64,000 bases of DNA. Origin: Pseudomonas sp. Os17. GTDB taxonomy: Bacteria > Pseudomonadota > Gammaproteobacteria > Pseudomonadales > Pseudomonadaceae. The stretch is taken from NCBI RefSeq assembly GCF_001547895.1, contig NZ_AP014627.1, positions 6,078,001 to 6,142,000 of the forward strand. The letters run 5' to 3'. Shown in pieces: positions 36,371-46,105 of this stretch. Within the stretch, counting starts at the first letter, position 1; every line of letters begins with the position of its first letter. The position numbers and the translations under genes were made by a program. A model generated the notes under the pieces. It had not been told where the DNA came from. It did not search any database and saw only the letters and a list, made by a program, of their open reading frames with translations.

Positions 36371-37247
36371 GACGATAAAACCTATCCAGTAAGGCCGGGA
36401 GCGCGGCACGCCAGGCGCGCGGCTTGATCCCGAAGGTGTGAAGGATCTTCTTGCAGGCCAGTACCGCGTGCTGCGGTTCTTCGGCGGCATCGGCACAGGC
36501 CGCGTGGGCCTGGGCGGTGGGGGCCTCGATGGCCAGCGGGTGCAGTTGCCGGGCCTCGCTGAGCACCGCCTGCCCCAGGGCCAGGGGGGTGGTCGCTTCC
36601 TGGCCGGCATAGTGGTAGGTGCCCCACAGCGGCGCGGCGCAATCGAGCTGCTTGAGCACCGAGATGATCACTCGCGCGGCGTCGTCTACTGGGGTCGGGT
36701 TGCCCCGACGATCGTCCGCCATCAACAGCTCTTCGGCAGACTCGGCCCGGGCGAGGAAACGCCCGAGAATGCCCTCGGCGCTGTCGTCCAGCAACCAGCC
36801 GAAACGCAGCAGCACGTGTTGAGGGCAAGTGGCGCGAACGCTCTGTTCGATCCGCCACAGCGCCTGGCCGCGCAGCCCCAGAGGCACCGGCTCGTCTTTC
36901 TCGCTGTAGGCGGTGGCTCGAGAGCCGTCGAACACTCGGTAGCTCGAAGGCTGCAGGAGAATGATGTTGTGATGCTGGCAAAGCTCCGCCAGGCGCTCGA
37001 CCGCACGTTCCTGGCCGCTCAAGCGGGTCTCGCCCACCGTCTCCGCCTGAAACCAGTCGAAGTAGTAAGCCAGATTGATCAAGGCATCCGGACGGGTGTC
37101 ATCAAGCAGTTGCGTGAGGCTCGCGGCGTCCCAACCGTCTTGCGGGGGACGGGGAGCGAGGAAACCGATGTCTTCCTCCGCACCCAGGCGAATCAGCGCC
37201 TGCCCAAGGGCATTTCCGCCGCCCAGTAACATAAGGCGCATTCGCAT
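36363..37247 (-). CDS. SDR-family sugar-nucleotide reductase-like protein (RmlD-like)
   Basis: Start placed at the ATG at 37247 (MRMRLMLLGGGNALGQALIR); the ATG at 37241 is equally possible, and neither has a strong ribosome site. 294 residues. GGGNALGQAL is the Rossmann loop; PDALINLAYYFDWFQAE, LLQPSSYRVFDG and EDEP-like EKDEPVPLGLRGQALWRIEQ resemble dTDP-4-dehydrorhamnose reductases, although the catalytic YxxxK is not clear (LRGQALW region instead). Overlaps the downstream epimerase gene by 8 bases. The exact reaction is uncertain. An open frame continues upstream to 37535 but would overlap the lhr start. Confidence 0.8.
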   Translation of the reverse strand: MRMRLMLLGGGNALGQALIRLGAEEDIGFLAPRPPQDGWDAASLTQLLDDTRPDALINLAYYFDWFQAETVGETRLSGQERAVERLAELCQHHNIILLQPSSYRVFDGSRATAYSEKDEPVPLGLRGQALWRIEQSVRATCPQHVLLRFGWLLDDSAEGILGRFLARAESAEELLMADDRRGNPTPVDDAARVIISVLKQLDCAAPLWGTYHYAGQEATTPLALGQAVLSEARQLHPLAIEAPTAQAHAACADAAEEPQHAVLACKKILHTFGIKPRAWRAALPALLDRFYRHG

Positions 37248-37490
37248 AGAGTCAGCAGGCCCAGTCTGTTCAGAACGATGGTTTGGATCGGCCAATCCCG
37301 TGGTTTCGACCGTCGAGAATTGCCGGAATCGTTGCATTTTGCGGGTTTGTGGCGCAACCGTCACTGAGAAAGTGTCGGTGCGCGCCGATGCATCCCCTGC
37401 CTCAACTCTAGTTGCTGTCCACGGCGACGGCAGCGGCGGCAAGGCGCGCGGTACTTGCAAGTTGGCCGCAGCGGCCGCATAAAACCTTCC

Positions 37491-40400
37491 ATGAACCTTG
37501 CCGAATCCGTGAGCCCGGGCCTGGACGGTTTTCACCCCGCCGTCAGCGCCTGGTTCAAGCGCACCTTTGCCGCCGTGACCACGGCCCAGGCCCGCGCCTG
37601 GCCGTTGATCGCCCAGCGCCGCTCGACCCTGATCGCCGCCCCCACAGGTTCAGGCAAGACCCTCACCGCCTTTCTCGCCGTGATCGATGATCTGGTCCGC
37701 CAGGGCCTGGCCGCCGGGGGGCGATTGCCGGACGCCACCCTGGTGGTCTACGTCTCGCCGCTCAAGGCCCTGAGCAACGATATCCAGATCAACCTGCAGC
37801 AGCCGCTGCTCGGCATCACCGAGCAGCTGCGCCGGATGGGTTTGCCGGACCTGTCCATCAGCACCGCAGTGCGGACCGGCGACACCCCGCAAAAAGACCG
37901 CAACGCCATGCGCAAGCGTGCGCCGCAGATTCTCGTCACCACGCCGGAATCCCTCTATGTGCTGCTGGGTTCGGACTCCGGCCGCAGCATGCTGGCCAGC
38001 ACCCGCACGGTGATCGTCGACGAGATCCACGCCCTGGCCGGCAGCAAGCGCGGCAGCCACCTGGCCCTGAGCCTGGAACGCTTGCAGGCCCTGTGCAGCG
38101 AGCCTCTGCTGCGCATCGGCCTGTCCGCCACACAGAAACCCATCGAGGCCGTGTCGCGGTTCCTGGTAGGCCATGAGCGGCCCTGTGCAATTGTCGACAT
38201 CGGCCATGCCCGCCCGCGGGATCTGGACATCGAAGTACCGCCCGTGCCGCTGTCGGCGGTCATGGCCAACGATGTCTGGGAACTGCTGTACGAACGCCTC
38301 GCCGAACTGGTTCGCGAGCACCGCACCACGCTGATATTCGTCAACACCCGGCGCCTGGCCGAACGCCTGGCCCGGCACCTGAGCGAACGCCTGGGCAAGC
38401 CGGCGGTGGCCGCGCATCACGGCAGCCTGGCCAAGGAACAGCGCCTGGACGCCGAGCAACGACTCAAGGCCGGCGAGCTGCAAGTGCTGATCGCCACGGC
38501 GTCCCTGGAACTGGGAATCGATATCGGCGATGTCGACCTGGTGTGCCAGATCGGTTCGCCCCGTTCGATCTCGGCCTTTTTGCAGCGGGTCGGGCGCTCC
38601 GGCCATCAGGTGGGCGGCACGCCGAAAGGCCGGCTGTTCGCCCTGAGCCGGGACGACCTGATCGAATGCGCCGCCCTGCTGGACTGCGTGCGCCGCGGCG
38701 AGCTGGACAGCCTGCTGATCCCCCATGCGCCACTGGATGTGCTGGCCCAGCAGATCGTCGCCGAGGTCAGTTGCCAGGAGTGGTCGGAAGCCGCCCTGCT
38801 GAGCCTGCTGCGCCGGGCCACGCCTTACGCCGATCTGGATCAGGCCCACTATCAGGCCCTGCTGCAGATGCTTGCCGAAGGGTTCAACGGCCGTCAGGGC
38901 CTGCGCAGCGCCTATCTGCATCGCGACGCCCTGACCCGCACCCTGCGCGGCCGTCGCGGGGCCAGGCTGACGGCGGTCACCAGCGGCGGGACCATCCCCG
39001 ACAACGCCGACTACAGCGTGCTGCTCGAACCCCAAGGCCTGAACATCGGCAGCGTCAACGAAGACTTCGCCGTGGAAAGCATTGCCGGCGACGTGTTCCA
39101 GCTGGGCAACACGTCCTATCGCATCCTGCGGGTGGAAACCGGCAAGGTGCGGGTCGAGGATGCCCAGGGCCAGCCGCCGAACATCCCCTTCTGGCTCGGC
39201 GAGGCCCCGGGCCGCAGCGCCGAGCTGTCCAGCGCAGTGGCGCGCCTGCTGGCCCAACTGGACGAGCTGCTTGGCGCCACGCCCGGGCACCTGCAACCGG
39301 CCATCCACTGGCTGCATCACGAACTGGGGCTGAACCCGGCCAGCGCCGAGCAACTGGTGGACTACCTGGCGCCGGCGCGCCTGGCCCTGGGCGCGCTGCC
39401 GTCCCAGGACACGCTGATCATGGAGCGCTTTTTCGACGAGTCCGGCGGCACCCAGCTGGTGATCCACAGCCCCTTCGGCAGCCGCATCAACCGCGCCTGG
39501 GGCCTGGCCCTGCGCAAACGCTTCTGCCGCACCTTCAATTTCGAACTGCAGGCCGCCGCCAGCGAAGACGCCATCGTCCTGTCGCTGTCCACCAGCCACA
39601 GCTTTGCCCTGGACGAAGTCTGGCGCTACCTGCACAGCCAGAGTGCCGAACACATCCTGATCCAGGCCCTGCTGGACGCTCCGCTGTTCGGCGTGCGCTG
39701 GCGCTGGAACGCCGGAGTGGCCCTGGCCCTGCCGCGCTACAGCGGCGGACGCAAAGTGGCGCCGCAGATCCAGCGGATGAAAAGCGAAGACTTGATCGCC
39801 AGCGTGTTCCCCGATCAGATCGCCTGCCTGGAAAACCTCGCCGGCGAGCGCGAGATTCCCGACCACCCCTTGGTGCAGCAGACCCTCGATGACTGCCTGC
39901 ACCAGGCCATGGACAGCGAAGGCTGGCTGCACCTGCTGCGGCGCATGGAACAGGGGCAGGTGCGCCTGCTCAGCCGCGATCTGCCGGCGCCCTCGCCACT
40001 GGCTGCGGAGATTCTCAGCGCCAAGCCCTACACCTTTCTCGATGACGCGCCCCTGGAAGAGCGCCGCACCCAGGCGGTACTGGCGCGACGCTGGAGCGAC
40101 CCACAAGCCAGCGACGACCTCGCGGCCCTGGACGCGGACGCCATAACCGCGGTGGCCGAAGAAGCCTGGCCCAACCCGGCCAGCGCCGATGAAATGCACG
40201 AGGCGCTGATGAGCCTCGCCGCCATCAGCGAGGCCGAAGCCCGGGCCGATCCCCGCTGGCCCCAATGGCTCGACACCCTGGCCACCCAGGGCCGCGCCTG
40301 CCGCTTGCACAGCGCGGCCGGCGATCTGTGGCTGGCCCTGGAGCGCATCACCTGCCTGCGCGCGCTGTACCCCGAGGCCCCCTTGCGACCGGCCTTGCAG

Positions 40401-41774
40401 CCGGTGCCCGGCTTCGACCAGGCCTGGGACGCGGAATCGGCGCAGGTGGAGCTGATCCGCGCCCGCCTCAGCGGCTTCGGCCCCCAGACCCTGACGCAGA
40501 TCGCCGCGCCCCTGGCACTGCCCGGCGCCCAGGTCAGCCAGGCCCTGGTTCAGCTGGAAAGCCAAGGCTACGTGCTGCGCGGCCACTTCACCCCCGGCGC
40601 CAGCGAAGAACAGTGGTGCGAACGCCACCTGCTGGCGCGGATTCATCGCTACACGGTCAAGCGCCTGCGCCGGGAAATCGAGCCGGTGGCGCTGCAGGAC
40701 TTCATGCGCTTCCTGTTCGACTGGCAGCACCTGTCACCCGCCACCCAGGGCCGGGGCAGCGCCATGCTCGCCGAAGTGGTCGGCCAACTCGAAGGCTACC
40801 CGGCCGCGGCTTCGGCCTGGGACAGCGACCTGCTGCCAGCACGGATCAAGGACTACTCCGCCAGTTGGCTGGATGAACTGTGCCGCAGCGGCAAGGTGGT
40901 CTGGAGTCGGATCAACAGCACCGGCAAGGCCGCCAGCAGTGCCTTGCGCAGCACACCGATCGTGCTGCTGCCACGTGCCCGGGTGGCACTCTGGAGCGCT
41001 TTGACCTGTCCGGTCGAGCGGCACGAACTCTCGCCCAAGGCCCAGAAGGTCCACGCCGTACTGAGCCAGCAGGGCGCCTTGTTTTTCGATGAGCTGTTGC
41101 ATGAAACCCACCTGCTGCGCAGCGAGCTGGAAAGCGTCCTGCAGGAGCTGGTGGGGGCCGGTCTGGTCAACGCCGACAGCTTCGCCGGCTTGCGCGCCCT
41201 GATCACCCCGGCGAGCAAACGTCAGAACCGCAGCAGCCGGCGCGGCCGTGGCGCCTTCGTCGGCGGCATGGACGATGCCGGACGCTGGGCCCTGCTGCGG
41301 CGCGCCACACCCGAGGATCCGGCCGCCACCCTGGAACAGGTGGCCATGACCTTGCTGCGGCGTTACGGCGTAGTGTTCTGGCGCCTGTTGGAGCGCGAGG
41401 CGGACTGGCTGCCCAGCTGGCGCGATCTGCTGCGCACCTTCCATCGCCTGGAGGCCCGGGGGGACATCCGCGGTGGACGCTTTGTCAGCGGCCTGGCCGG
41501 CGAACAGTTCGCCTTGCCGGAGGCCATCCCCTTGCTGCGGGAAGTCCGCCGGCGTCCCCATGACGGCAGCCTGGTCGCCGTGTGCGGAGTCGATCCGCTG
41601 AACCTGGCGGGCACGCTGCTGCCCGGGCCCAAGGTGGCGGCCCTCAGCGGCAATCGCCTGGTGTATCGCGACGGCCTGCCCGCCGCCGCCGAGATTGCCG
41701 GCACCCAGCAGCTGTGGATGGAACTGGCGCCCCATGAAGCCCAAGCCTTGCGCAACAAGCTGGTACAGCGCTGA
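37491..41774 (+). CDS. lhr: Lhr-family DEAD/DEAH-box ATP-dependent helicase
   Basis: 1427 residues from the ATG at 37491 (MNLAESVSPGLDGFHPAVSA). It is a superfamily 2 3'-5' helicase. Walker A APTGSGKT is at 50-57, DEIH at 177-180 and SAT at LRIGLSATQ; TLIFVNTRRLAERLARHL, ATASLELGIDIGDVDLV and QRVGRSGHQVGGTPKGR are motifs IV to VI. The long region after about residue 850 contains the winged-helix and beta-barrel C-terminal domain of full-length Lhr; in E. coli this part carries a uracil-DNA glycosylase activity. Family role: DNA repair, particularly crosslink and oxidative damage. It stands alone; the nearest upstream neighbour is divergent, 243 bases away, and no ligase or nuclease partner is adjacent. 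Confidence 0.93.
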   Translation: MNLAESVSPGLDGFHPAVSAWFKRTFAAVTTAQARAWPLIAQRRSTLIAAPTGSGKTLTAFLAVIDDLVRQGLAAGGRLPDATLVVYVSPLKALSNDIQINLQQPLLGITEQLRRMGLPDLSISTAVRTGDTPQKDRNAMRKRAPQILVTTPESLYVLLGSDSGRSMLASTRTVIVDEIHALAGSKRGSHLALSLERLQALCSEPLLRIGLSATQKPIEAVSRFLVGHERPCAIVDIGHARPRDLDIEVPPVPLSAVMANDVWELLYERLAELVREHRTTLIFVNTRRLAERLARHLSERLGKPAVAAHHGSLAKEQRLDAEQRLKAGELQVLIATASLELGIDIGDVDLVCQIGSPRSISAFLQRVGRSGHQVGGTPKGRLFALSRDDLIECAALLDCVRRGELDSLLIPHAPLDVLAQQIVAEVSCQEWSEAALLSLLRRATPYADLDQAHYQALLQMLAEGFNGRQGLRSAYLHRDALTRTLRGRRGARLTAVTSGGTIPDNADYSVLLEPQGLNIGSVNEDFAVESIAGDVFQLGNTSYRILRVETGKVRVEDAQGQPPNIPFWLGEAPGRSAELSSAVARLLAQLDELLGATPGHLQPAIHWLHHELGLNPASAEQLVDYLAPARLALGALPSQDTLIMERFFDESGGTQLVIHSPFGSRINRAWGLALRKRFCRTFNFELQAAASEDAIVLSLSTSHSFALDEVWRYLHSQSAEHILIQALLDAPLFGVRWRWNAGVALALPRYSGGRKVAPQIQRMKSEDLIASVFPDQIACLENLAGEREIPDHPLVQQTLDDCLHQAMDSEGWLHLLRRMEQGQVRLLSRDLPAPSPLAAEILSAKPYTFLDDAPLEERRTQAVLARRWSDPQASDDLAALDADAITAVAEEAWPNPASADEMHEALMSLAAISEAEARADPRWPQWLDTLATQGRACRLHSAAGDLWLALERITCLRALYPEAPLRPALQPVPGFDQAWDAESAQVELIRARLSGFGPQTLTQIAAPLALPGAQVSQALVQLESQGYVLRGHFTPGASEEQWCERHLLARIHRYTVKRLRREIEPVALQDFMRFLFDWQHLSPATQGRGSAMLAEVVGQLEGYPAAASAWDSDLLPARIKDYSASWLDELCRSGKVVWSRINSTGKAASSALRSTPIVLLPRARVALWSALTCPVERHELSPKAQKVHAVLSQQGALFFDELLHETHLLRSELESVLQELVGAGLVNADSFAGLRALITPASKRQNRSSRRGRGAFVGGMDDAGRWALLRRATPEDPAATLEQVAMTLLRRYGVVFWRLLEREADWLPSWRDLLRTFHRLEARGDIRGGRFVSGLAGEQFALPEAIPLLREVRRRPHDGSLVAVCGVDPLNLAGTLLPGPKVAALSGNRLVYRDGLPAAAEIAGTQQLWMELAPHEAQALRNKLVQR

Positions 41775-41875
41775 GTCTTGCTGCCACTCTCACTACCGGC
41801 CGTTGGCCTCCCGAGCCCGGTGCAAGGTCCAGGGCCCGGGCGGTGTGAAAACCGCTGCGTTAAACGCAGCCCGCA

Positions 41876-42871
41876 CTAGCTGCGGCTGCTGGCACCGGGC
41901 GCCGCGCCAAAGCGACTGCGGTATTCGCTGGGCGCCAGACCGGTGATTTTCCGGAACAGGCTGCGAAAGGTCGCCGGGTCCTGATAACCCACGGTCCAGG
42001 CGATGTGATCGATGGTGCCCTTGGTGAATTCGAGCAACTCCCGGGCCTTGCCCACCCGCAGGTGCTGGCAGTACTGAGTCGGCTTGAGGCCGGTGGCCGC
42101 GCGGAACCGCCGCAACAGGGTGCGCTCCTCCAGCCCCGCCTGTTGCGCCATCACCGGCAGCGACACATCCACCGCGCCATTGGCCTGCAACCAGTGCTGC
42201 AACTTGAGGATCGCGCTGTCGCCATGGTTGAGGATCGGCGCAAAATTGCTGCCGCACTGGCTGGCACTGGCGCTGTGCTCCATCACCAGAAAGCGCGCGG
42301 TGGCGCTGGCAATGCTCGGCCCCAGCATGCGGTCCACCAGACGCAGCCCCAGTTCGGCCCAGGCCATCAATCCGGCGGTGGTAATCAGGTCGCCGTCATC
42401 GACGATGGGCTGGTCGGCTTCCAGCCGCACCTGGGGATAACGCGCGGCAAAAGCCCGGGCCGAGGTCCAGTGGGTGGTCGCGCTGCGGCCGTCGAGCAGG
42501 CCGCTTTCGGCCAGCAGGATCGAACCCACGCACACGCCGCCGAGGGTGGCGCCGGCGGCATGCTGCTGGCGCAGCCAGGTCACCAGGGCGGCAGACGCCT
42601 GACTGGCGGAAAATCCCGCCAGCGACGGGGGTATCACCACGGCCTGCAAGCCGTTGTCCGGCCCTGGCAGGCTGTCATGGACCCGCCTCGGCGCGTGCAG
42701 GTCGTCGCCCTGCCAATGGCTCACGCGCAAGCGCGGCAGCGCGGCCTGCGGCTGCTCTGCGGCGATTCGGTTGGCCACCTCGAACAGATCGGTCAGGCCG
42801 TGCACCGCCGCCATCTGCACCCCGGGATACAGCAGTACGCCAAGCTCAACGACCGTGCCTTGAATGCCCAC
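41876..42871 (-). CDS. GlxA-family transcriptional regulator (DJ-1/PfpI domain + AraC helix-turn-helix)
   Basis: A GTG at 42871 is chosen as start (VGIQGTVVELGVLLYPGVQM), with GGGGGG ten bases upstream; 331 residues. The N-terminal DJ-1/PfpI-like amidotransferase domain contains GGVCVGSILLAESGLLDGRS with the nucleophile-elbow Cys. The C-terminal AraC domain has AQQAGLEERTLLRRFRAATG and AWTVGYQDPATFRSLFRKI, two helix-turn-helix units. Such regulators are typically divergent from the genes they control; a cysteine hydrolase starts 103 bases away on the opposite strand. Inducer unknown. Confidence 0.87.
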   Translation of the reverse strand: MGIQGTVVELGVLLYPGVQMAAVHGLTDLFEVANRIAAEQPQAALPRLRVSHWQGDDLHAPRRVHDSLPGPDNGLQAVVIPPSLAGFSASQASAALVTWLRQQHAAGATLGGVCVGSILLAESGLLDGRSATTHWTSARAFAARYPQVRLEADQPIVDDGDLITTAGLMAWAELGLRLVDRMLGPSIASATARFLVMEHSASASQCGSNFAPILNHGDSAILKLQHWLQANGAVDVSLPVMAQQAGLEERTLLRRFRAATGLKPTQYCQHLRVGKARELLEFTKGTIDHIAWTVGYQDPATFRSLFRKITGLAPSEYRSRFGAAPGASSRS

Positions 42872-42973
42872 TGTCAGTTTTCCCCCCGTTAATGTCGTTG
42901 CGGCCAATCCTCCAAGGGACAGCGGGTGCCGATACTGGCTCCCACAGCAAACACTCACTTGGAGGCAACACCC

Positions 42974-43522
42974 ATGGCCAAACAGGCGCTCATCGTAATC
43001 GATATCCAGAACGACTACTTCGCCGGCGGCAAGTGGCCGCTGGTCGGCGTCGACGCGGCGGCGGACAACGCCGCCCGGCTGATCCAGGCCTTTCGCCGGA
43101 ACGCCGATCCGGTGGTGCATGTCCGCCATGAATTCACCTCCGACAGCGCGCCGTTCTTCACGCCGGGCTCCGAGGGCGCACGCCTGCACCCCAAGGTGCT
43201 GAACCAGGGCGACGAGCCGGTGGTGCTCAAGCACTTCGTCAATTCATTCCGCGACACCGAACTGCAGTCGATCCTGGAGCAGCAGGGCATCGCGGAGCTG
43301 GTGATCGTCGGCAACATGAGCCACATGTGTGTCGAGGGCACCGCCCGTGCCGCGGCCGACCTGGGCTACCCGGTGAAGGTGATCCACGATGCCTGCGCCA
43401 CCCTCGACCTGGAATTCAATGGTCAGCGCGTGGCCGCGGCGCAAGTGCAGAGCGCGGTGATGGCGGCCCTGGCCTTCGCCTACGCCAGCGTGTTGTCCAC
43501 TGACGAGTTTCTGGCGGCGTAA
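42974..43522 (+). CDS. Isochorismatase-family cysteine hydrolase
   Basis: 182 residues from the ATG at 42974 (MAKQALIVIDIQNDYFAGGK), with GGAGG nine bases upstream. The catalytic triad of the family is intact: Asp10 (IDIQND), Lys86 (VVLKHFVNSF) and Cys119 (SHMCVEGT). Members are nicotinamidases, ureidoacrylate or N-carbamoyl hydrolases and isochorismatases; the Cys points to an amidohydrolase rather than an isochorismatase. Paired divergently with a GlxA-type regulator, a common arrangement in Pseudomonas. A hairpin (43549-43569) follows. Confidence 0.87.
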   Translation: MAKQALIVIDIQNDYFAGGKWPLVGVDAAADNAARLIQAFRRNADPVVHVRHEFTSDSAPFFTPGSEGARLHPKVLNQGDEPVVLKHFVNSFRDTELQSILEQQGIAELVIVGNMSHMCVEGTARAAADLGYPVKVIHDACATLDLEFNGQRVAAAQVQSAVMAALAFAYASVLSTDEFLAA

Positions 43523-43548
43523 CGAATGGCTTGAAGCCCTTCGGCCTG

Positions 43549-43569
43549 GCGGTGGGCGCGCCCCACCGC
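43549..43569 (+). terminator. Hairpin after the cysteine hydrolase gene
   Basis: GCGGTGGG (43549-43556) pairs with CCCACCGC (43562-43569) around a 5-base loop, 27 bases after the hydrolase stop. There is no T-run, so strength is uncertain. Confidence 0.5.
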
Positions 43570-44221
43570 AATCACTCACGGCATGACGCGGCAAGTACCA
43601 CAACTGCGAATAGTTACGAATGATTCCGATTAACCTTTAAATCATTACTTGTTGCAATAACGCCCATCAAACAACCCATGAGAACCCAATAACCAACGTC
43701 ACTAACAAGCCGACTACTCAATAGCTGACTAATAAAAACAATTAACCCGCGCATTATCTGGAATACTGCCCAAGACTTTTAACCTTGTACTTTCGTCCCA
43801 TAACAACTGCATAAAAGCCCCCACACTTACTTCCAAGAGTTACTTGAACCACATATAACAAAAAGAAATAAAACATATAGCAAGCAGGAACATGTTGTTG
43901 CCGCAGCACCCCGTATTTGTTGAGGCAAAGGCCTCGCAAAGACAACCACGCTCCCCCGTAGCAGCTGGTTTTCCAGGCTGTTTACCCATCTAGTCCAGAC
44001 TTTCTCAACGAGCCATATATTTTCCTTGCAGGCCACTTCTTTGAGCCTGCTTGCAAATCCGGTGGCCTTGACTAAGTTGATAGCTACTCGCCACACAAGT
44101 GCGCTTCTGCTGCCAGAAGACCAATAAGAACCGCCGAGGAATTGAATAACCGGACACCCTCCCTGCCTGACCCAGCTGACACTGACACGGAATTAGTCAT
44201 ATCAATCAAGAGGGACGCTTG
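43570..44221. other. AT-rich intergenic region before the ebo operon
   Basis: About 650 bases of markedly lower GC content than either flank, without a convincing gene. Two small overlapping minus-strand frames (43754-43945, 63 residues; 43827-44096, 89 residues) have no ribosome site, and their products look non-protein-like. The region must hold the promoter of the 16-kb ebo/VioB-like unit, but I could not choose one. It ends with AGAGGG, a good ribosome site eight bases before the first gene. A foreign origin or a regulatory island is possible. Confidence 0.65.
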
Positions 44222-46105
44222 ATGAAGCGCAGCTCATTGCCTCGTGCTTTCTCACTGAAGGGTACGGCGGAAAACTACTGGCTTTCCTTGTTGCTGTTTT
44301 CGACCCTGGTGGTTGCCAGCTTTCTGCTGTTCGAGCAACAGATCCAGCAACTGCTGAATCACCTCGGCGGCTTTCTCCCGACCGATCCCGTGCAACGCAC
44401 CAGCCTGGCCCTGCTGTTGATCACCCTGTTGGCGCTGGATGTGCTGTTGCCGGTGCCTTCGAGCCTGGTCGCGCTGCTGGCCGTGGCCGCCCTGGGCGCC
44501 ATCGGCGGCTATCTGGTGATCTTCATCGGGCTGTGCCTGGGGGCCGCCCTGGGCTACTGGCTGGGGGCCGGTTACTTTCGCCTGTTGTCCACCTGGCTGG
44601 GACTCAGAAGCTGGCAACCCGGACAACTGGCCTATCGCCTCAGCACCCTGTCCCTGATCTGCCTGCGTGGCGTGCCGGTGCTGGCGGAAACCTCGGTGCT
44701 GGCCGCCGGCATGCAGCGCTATCCACTGCGCCAGTTCCTGCTGGTCACCACCCTGGCCAATGCCGGACTGGCCCTGGCCTATGCGGCCATCGGCAGCCTG
44801 CTGGTGGAACAGAACGCCTTGCTGGCGACGATTCTCGCCAGCATGGTCCTGCCGGGGCTATTCCTCGGCGCCCGCAGCCTGCTCAAGCCACGCGAGGCCC
44901 CGGCACGGAGCGATCAGGCACAGGCCCTGGAAGGCCGCTTCGAGGTGAGCTACCACTACCCGGTGCTGTTCACCGATCACGTCTTCCAGGTCGACAACCC
45001 CTGCCTGCACCAGCAACTGGCCCAGCCGCGGACGGGGCGCACCACAGTGCTGGTCTTCGTCGATGAACAACTGCTGCAGTGCTCCCCGCAGTTGCCGCAA
45101 CAGATCGACGCCTACTTCACCGCCCATGCCGCCGACCTGCACCTGCAGGCCGCGCCGATCCCGGTGCCGGCAGGCGAGCTGAGCAAGACCCCCGAGGTCT
45201 TGCAGCAGTTGTACGCCCAGATGCTCGAACACGGCCTGGACCGCCACTGCTATGTGCTGGCCCTGGGCGGCGGCGCGCTGCTGGACGCGGTGGGCTACGC
45301 CTGCGCCACCTTCCATCGGGGCATGCGCCTGATCCGCATCCCGACCACGGTGCTGGCCCAGAACGACGCCGGCATCGGGGTCAAGAACGGCATCAACGCC
45401 TTTGCCCAGAAAAACCTCCTGGGGGCCTTCTACCCGGCCACGGCGGTGATCAACGACTTCCAGTGGCTGCTCAGCCTGTCGCCCCGGGACCAGATCGCCG
45501 GGCTGGCCGAAGCGGTGAAGGTGGCGGTGATCAAGGACGCCGCGTTCTTCCAATGGATGGAGCAGCAAGCCCAGGCCCTGGCCACCTTCGAACACAGCGC
45601 CAGCCGCTACGCCATCCACCGCTGTGCCGAACTGCACCTGGGGCACATCACCGGCGCCGGCGACCCCTTCGAGCGGGGCAATGGCCGGCCCCTGGACTAC
45701 GGACACTGGGCAGCGCACAAGCTGGAGAACCTCAGCCGGCATCGTCTGCGCCATGGCGAGGCAGTGGCGGTGGGCATGGCCCTGGACGCGCTCTATGCCA
45801 ATGCCAGCGGCCTGCTGAGCGACACCGAGACCCAGCGCCTGCTGCAACTGCTGGAGCGGCTCGGCTTCAACCTGTGCCCACCGGAGCTCGGCCTGAAGGA
45901 TGCCCAGGGCCGCTCCCTGGTCCTGATCGGCCTGGAGGAGTTCCGCCAGCATCTGGGCGGCCAGCTGTCGATCCCGATGCTCAACCGCCTCGGACACTCC
46001 ATCGATGTGCATCACATCGACATGCCACTGATGGAACAGGCGCTGTTGCGCCTGGCCAGTTTCGGCGGCCCGGACTTCGCCTGGACCGAGGACTGCGCCC
46101 GATGA
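44222..46105 (+). CDS. eboD: EboD-like 3-dehydroquinate-synthase-family enzyme fused to a VTT/DedA-like membrane domain
   Basis: 627 residues from the ATG at 44222 (MKRSSLPRAFSLKGTAENYW). Residues 1 to about 225 are an integral-membrane domain with several helices; VPSSLVALLAVAALGAIGGY, GLCLGAALGYWLGAGYFRLL and CLRGVPVLAETSVLAAGM are typical of SNARE-associated/VTT (DedA) proteins. From about residue 240 the protein is a sugar-phosphate-cyclase of the dehydroquinate-synthase family: ALGGGALLDAVGYACATFHR, IPTTVLAQNDAGIGVKNGIN, GLAEAVKVAVIKD with metal-ligand Glu, and GHWAAHKLE with RHGEAVAVGM carrying the His ligands. Such enzymes make cyclitols or dehydroquinate-like rings from sugar phosphates. 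First of six ebo genes; the next overlaps by 4 bases. Confidence 0.88.
   Translation: MKRSSLPRAFSLKGTAENYWLSLLLFSTLVVASFLLFEQQIQQLLNHLGGFLPTDPVQRTSLALLLITLLALDVLLPVPSSLVALLAVAALGAIGGYLVIFIGLCLGAALGYWLGAGYFRLLSTWLGLRSWQPGQLAYRLSTLSLICLRGVPVLAETSVLAAGMQRYPLRQFLLVTTLANAGLALAYAAIGSLLVEQNALLATILASMVLPGLFLGARSLLKPREAPARSDQAQALEGRFEVSYHYPVLFTDHVFQVDNPCLHQQLAQPRTGRTTVLVFVDEQLLQCSPQLPQQIDAYFTAHAADLHLQAAPIPVPAGELSKTPEVLQQLYAQMLEHGLDRHCYVLALGGGALLDAVGYACATFHRGMRLIRIPTTVLAQNDAGIGVKNGINAFAQKNLLGAFYPATAVINDFQWLLSLSPRDQIAGLAEAVKVAVIKDAAFFQWMEQQAQALATFEHSASRYAIHRCAELHLGHITGAGDPFERGNGRPLDYGHWAAHKLENLSRHRLRHGEAVAVGMALDALYANASGLLSDTETQRLLQLLERLGFNLCPPELGLKDAQGRSLVLIGLEEFRQHLGGQLSIPMLNRLGHSIDVHHIDMPLMEQALLRLASFGGPDFAWTEDCAR

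Noticed and set aside
37650..40730. A 1026-residue minus-strand frame inside lhr
   Set aside because: Antisense to the helicase, which carries all SF2 motifs; a typical GC-rich Pseudomonas shadow frame.
43754..44096. Two small minus-strand frames in the AT-rich region
   Set aside because: No ribosome site and no recognisable features; they overlap each other in different frames.
44040..44110. Sigma54-type promoter before the ebo unit
   Set aside because: TGGCC...TTGA-like bases occur, but the GG/GC spacing does not fit TGGCAC-N5-TTGC.
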